8,010 bases of DNA from a candidate division CSSED10-310 bacterium (GTDB lineage Bacteria > CSSED10-310 > JAFGJC01), in the NCBI GenBank assembly GCA_016929305.1, contig JAFGJC010000255.1, positions 1 through 8,010 of the forward strand. Direction: 5' to 3'. Position numbers and translations under genes: made by a program. Positions 5,011 to 8,010 of the stretch are shown piece by piece (position 1 is the stretch's first letter; each line of letters starts with the position of its first letter). Under the pieces are notes generated by a model. It did no database searches, had not been told where the DNA came from, and saw only the letters and a program-made list of their open reading frames with translations.

Positions 5011-7712
5011 GGATAGCATTACTGGCGCCGAGTCCAGTGCCCTTTACACGTGGCGGTGTGGAAAATCTGATTTCCGGACTGCATTATGCGATTAACACGT
5101 ATACTTCCCATGCAGCGGAAATTATAAAAATACCAATTCGCGAGGACAACTTCTGGACTCTGATTCAGGCATACTGGAAATTTTCAAGAATTCAACTCAA
5201 TCATTTCGATGTCGTCATAAGTTTTAAGTATCCTGCATGGATGAGCAAGCATCATCACCATATTTTATATATGTGTCACCGGTTACGTGGTCTGTATGAC
5301 ACCTATACGGATACACCAGTACACGGTATGCGAAAGTCGCCGTTTCGTTTCCCTGGTCCTTTGATAAGAAAAATCATACACTTTCTTGATTCACAAGCCA
5401 TCAATCCAAAACGAATCTCCAGAACATTTGCCATTTCTCAAACCGTTGCTTCAAGATTAGAATATTTTCATTCTGAATTACCGCCAACGGTTGTTTATCC
5501 TCCACCGGTCATGAAGCATTTCGAAAAAGGACACGGTAAACATTTCTTTACCGTGAGTCGATTGGACGGTCCAAAACGAATCGATCTAATCCTTCGTGCA
5601 TATCGTAGCGTCAATACCGCAATACCGCTCCTGGTTGCAGGTACAGGTCCATTGTTCTGTCAACTGGAGTATCTTGCTTCTGAAGATTCCCGCGTAAGTT
5701 TACTGGGTGATGTTTCGGATGAAGAACTCAAGCGTCTTTATGCTGAATCAATAGGCGTAATTTATATTCCCAACCAAGAAGATTATGGGTATGTAGCTAT
5801 TGAAGCCATGAAGAGTGGAAAACCGGTAATCACTATGATGGATTCGGGTGGCCCGTTGGAATTTGTGCGGGATGGCGAAACAGGTTGCATCGCTGCACCC
5901 AATGAACAATCGCTTGCTGAGAAAATCCAATTCCTTGCCGACAACCCGGAAAAAGCGTTTCAAATGGGCGAACTTGCACTCACACAAGTCAATCATGTGT
6001 CATGGACCAATACGATCGAGTCCTTGCTTGGTATTTTTAAAAAATGGCCTGACAGTAGCGAGGAGTCTGATCATCGCCGAAAACGTATCCTTGTTTTGGT
6101 GCCTTATCCTGTATATCCTCCGAGAAGTGGTGGACAACGGAGAATAGCGGCTCTATATAAAGAATTATCTGCTATTTACGATGTATGGCTCCTTACCGTG
6201 GGCCGGTATGACCAAACATGGCAAACAATAGAGATTGCTCCATATTTTCATGAAGTTCGAATACCGATAAGTTCTACGCATGCCAAAAATCAATGGATGA
6301 CAGAGGAGAAAACCGGAGTTGCCATATCCGATGTTCTTCTTCCGGATTGTTTGCCATCAACCCCTAATTTTCTTAGAACACTTAGATATTTTGAATCGTT
6401 TGCCGACGTAATCATTACTTCACAACCGTACCTGCATCCATTCTTAAAAAGGATTTTTGGTAAAAAATTGATCATTCACGAATCTCAGAATGTAGAGACT
6501 ATTCTGAAAGCGCCATCGCTTTCAACAACAAAAACTGGCAGACAACTACTCGCTTTGGTGCGAAAGACCGAAAAATTTGCTCTGCATAAAGCTGATAAAA
6601 TCTTTGCGATATCCAATGAGGAAATTGAAGCATTGAGTAAAACCTATAAGGTTCGGCAATCGAAATTTATTAAGGTTCCAAACGGTATTGATACTCAAGA
6701 GGTCATGATCGCTTCACATCAGAATCGTTTGACTGCAAGGTCACGATTTAAAGTGGAAAATTTCGATGTGGTTCTGTTTATTGGCGCATGGCATCCACCC
6801 AATTTGGAAGCTTACATGTTTATCATCGACAATCTTACTCATGCTTTACCCAATTGCAAATTTCTAGTGATGGGAAGCGTAAAACAGCAATATGAAGTGC
6901 GCTCTGGAAAAACAAATCTTCCTTCAAACCTAATGTCTTTGGGTGAAGTTGATGAACAAACAAGACTCGATGCTCTCGCCGCATCTGATCTTGCGATAAA
7001 TCCAATGTTCACGGGTGCTGGAACAAATTTGAAAGTACTGGAGTATTTTGCTGCTGGACTGTGTGTTGTATCCACATCTCTCGGTGTCCGTGGAATCAAT
7101 GCAAAATCTGATGTCCATTACGTTTCTGCGGAAAAAAAGGATTTTGCGGAAAAAATAAGCCTGACACTGAAAAATCCTGATTTAAAAAATAAGATCGGAG
7201 CATCCGCAAGGCATCTTGCTGAACAATATTATGATTGGAAAATCATTTCAAAAAATACGATCCGTGAAATCGAGAAGTTATTACCAGTAAAGGGACCAAT
7301 GAGAATAACTGCGGATATGGATACTCCTTTTGTGTATGGATGGTATCCAACGGAATACTGGAAAACAGGTGAAGGGAATAATCGTCTTGCCGTTCGCTGG
7401 TCATATCCAGAAGCGCATATGTTATTGGCTGATCTTCATCAGCCTTTCAAAATCATATTGACGATTTTACCTGGTTTGGATGATCACCCTGTGTTGGTTA
7501 AGGTTGAGGATAAAATTGTATTCGATGCAGCAATAAAAAAGAAATGGCAAACACTTGTTGTCAGATTAGAAAGCATACCCGGTTGTGATCTCCGTAAAAT
7601 CACTATTATCTCGCGACCTTGGCAGCCTTCCGATGGGGGATTGAGTGATAATCGCGTTTTAGGAGTAGCCCTGTCATGTGTCCAATTGGAAAAAGATGAT
7701 AATGTCAAATAA
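5007..7712 (+). CDS. Three-domain protein: GT4 - GT4 - C-terminal beta-rich domain
   Basis: At 901 residues this is about two and a half times a normal GT4. Domain 1 (1-345) has the glycine loop TRGGVE (14-19), VSRLDGPKRID (183-193; R185, K190), AGTGP (211-215) and an intact EX7E, EDYGYVAIE (E258, E266). A short charged linker (347-359) leads to domain 2 (360-758), a second GT4: ILVLVPYPVYPPRSGGQRR start, FIGAWHPPN (591-599), and GAGTNLKVLEYFAAG (670-684). There the first EX7E acid is replaced by A671 while E679 is kept, as in the GAGT-type GT4 subfamily. Domain 3 (about 761-901) is beta-strand-rich with a GWYPTE start (778-783), RWSYPEA (797-803), and a SRPWQP ... LGVAL ending (869-889); it resembles small beta-sandwich modules appended to surface-glycan enzymes, with no catalytic motif seen. 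It probably makes two linkages in sequence. There is no stop or frameshift between domains, so this is a true fusion. Its 3' end overlaps the next gene by 11 bases. Confidence 0.92.
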   Translation: MRIALLAPSPVPFTRGGVENLISGLHYAINTYTSHAAEIIKIPIREDNFWTLIQAYWKFSRIQLNHFDVVISFKYPAWMSKHHHHILYMCHRLRGLYDTYTDTPVHGMRKSPFRFPGPLIRKIIHFLDSQAINPKRISRTFAISQTVASRLEYFHSELPPTVVYPPPVMKHFEKGHGKHFFTVSRLDGPKRIDLILRAYRSVNTAIPLLVAGTGPLFCQLEYLASEDSRVSLLGDVSDEELKRLYAESIGVIYIPNQEDYGYVAIEAMKSGKPVITMMDSGGPLEFVRDGETGCIAAPNEQSLAEKIQFLADNPEKAFQMGELALTQVNHVSWTNTIESLLGIFKKWPDSSEESDHRRKRILVLVPYPVYPPRSGGQRRIAALYKELSAIYDVWLLTVGRYDQTWQTIEIAPYFHEVRIPISSTHAKNQWMTEEKTGVAISDVLLPDCLPSTPNFLRTLRYFESFADVIITSQPYLHPFLKRIFGKKLIIHESQNVETILKAPSLSTTKTGRQLLALVRKTEKFALHKADKIFAISNEEIEALSKTYKVRQSKFIKVPNGIDTQEVMIASHQNRLTARSRFKVENFDVVLFIGAWHPPNLEAYMFIIDNLTHALPNCKFLVMGSVKQQYEVRSGKTNLPSNLMSLGEVDEQTRLDALAASDLAINPMFTGAGTNLKVLEYFAAGLCVVSTSLGVRGINAKSDVHYVSAEKKDFAEKISLTLKNPDLKNKIGASARHLAEQYYDWKIISKNTIREIEKLLPVKGPMRITADMDTPFVYGWYPTEYWKTGEGNNRLAVRWSYPEAHMLLADLHQPFKIILTILPGLDDHPVLVKVEDKIVFDAAIKKKWQTLVVRLESIPGCDLRKITIISRPWQPSDGGLSDNRVLGVALSCVQLEKDDNVK

Positions 7713-8010
7713 ACGGATTGCAATTTTCTCACCGGTCAGTCCAATCCGAAGCGGAATATCGGATTATACTGAAAAACTTCTGGATCTATTAAAACAACAT
7801 TATGCCATTGATCTGTTTGTAGATGGATATCAACCCAATCTCCGGATTGTAAATCAGGAAATAGCAATATTTAACCGTCGAGATTTTGAATGGCGGCAAA
7901 GATTAAACGATTATTATTCGATAATTTATCAACTTGGTAATCATGTTTCCAACACTTATATGTATCCGGTTCTTTTTCGCCATCCTGGTATTGTTGTCCT
8001 GCATGACGCC
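7702..8010 (+). CDS. Glycosyltransferase, probable GT4 family, 5' part only (runs off the window)
   Basis: An open frame of 103 codons continues through the right edge. It starts MSNKRIAIFSPVSP, then RSGISDYTEKLL, IDLFVDGYQP, a YQLGNHVSNTYMY stretch and GIVVLHDA at the edge. This is the N-terminal Rossmann half of a GT4-like glycosyltransferase of the type common in O-antigen clusters (PxRSGIxDY and the GN...VVLHD pattern). The catalytic C-terminal half lies outside, so the activity call rests on the N-terminal half only. The start overlaps the preceding gene by 11 bases; GGAAA at 7688-7692 gives a weak ribosome-binding site. An in-frame ATG at 7696 is an alternative that adds two residues. 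Confidence 0.82.
   Translation, partial: MSNKRIAIFSPVSPIRSGISDYTEKLLDLLKQHYAIDLFVDGYQPNLRIVNQEIAIFNRRDFEWRQRLNDYYSIIYQLGNHVSNTYMYPVLFRHPGIVVLHDA

Noticed and set aside
1..8010. CRISPR array, tRNA/rRNA genes, insertion sequences or internal terminators
   Set aside because: No regularly spaced repeats, transposase-like frames, terminal inverted repeats, tRNA-like folds or GC-hairpin-plus-T-run structures were noticed between the tightly packed genes.

Overview
The window is a continuous stretch of one polysaccharide-export and assembly operon. All genes lie on the + strand and are packed end to end from about position 188 to the right edge, with no gap larger than a few bases. Gene content and order are: an ABC-2 exporter permease (Wzm type), its ATPase with a C-terminal glycan-recognition domain (Wzt type), a coiled-coil/helical protein ending in a SAM-dependent methyltransferase, a single-domain GT4 glycosyltransferase, a 901-residue protein carrying two GT4 domains plus a C-terminal beta-rich domain, and the first 103 codons of another GT4-like glycosyltransferase cut by the window edge. 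Only the first 187 bases are non-coding; they look like a leader or intergenic region.

The set matches the logic of an ABC-transporter-dependent O-antigen (or similar cell-surface glycan) locus. The glycan is built on a lipid carrier at the cytoplasmic face by the glycosyltransferases. The non-reducing end may be capped, for which the methyltransferase is the natural candidate, and the finished chain is recognised by the Wzt C-terminal domain and exported through Wzm. No Wzx flippase, Wzy polymerase, initiating transferase or sugar-nucleotide biosynthesis gene is present in the window. Identity of the sugar and linkage cannot be read from the sequence.

Organism: moderate-to-low GC by eye (about 40 %, not computed), Shine-Dalgarno-led starts, ATGA-type overlaps and a Wzm/Wzt pair indicate a bacterium, most likely with a Gram-negative-type envelope. 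The combination of this helical N-terminal methyltransferase family, multi-domain GT4 proteins and an appended beta-sandwich-like domain is one I associate with environmental lineages, but a phylum cannot be assigned from this window.

Translation appears strongly coupled: TGATG at wzm/wzt, a chain of micro-overlaps at wzt/methyltransferase, ATGA at the next two junctions, and an 11-nt overlap before the last gene. The most interesting points are the possible methyl-cap/length-control pairing of the methyltransferase with Wzt, the three-domain glycosyltransferase and its relation to the preceding gene, and a potential hairpin covering the wzm ribosome-binding site.
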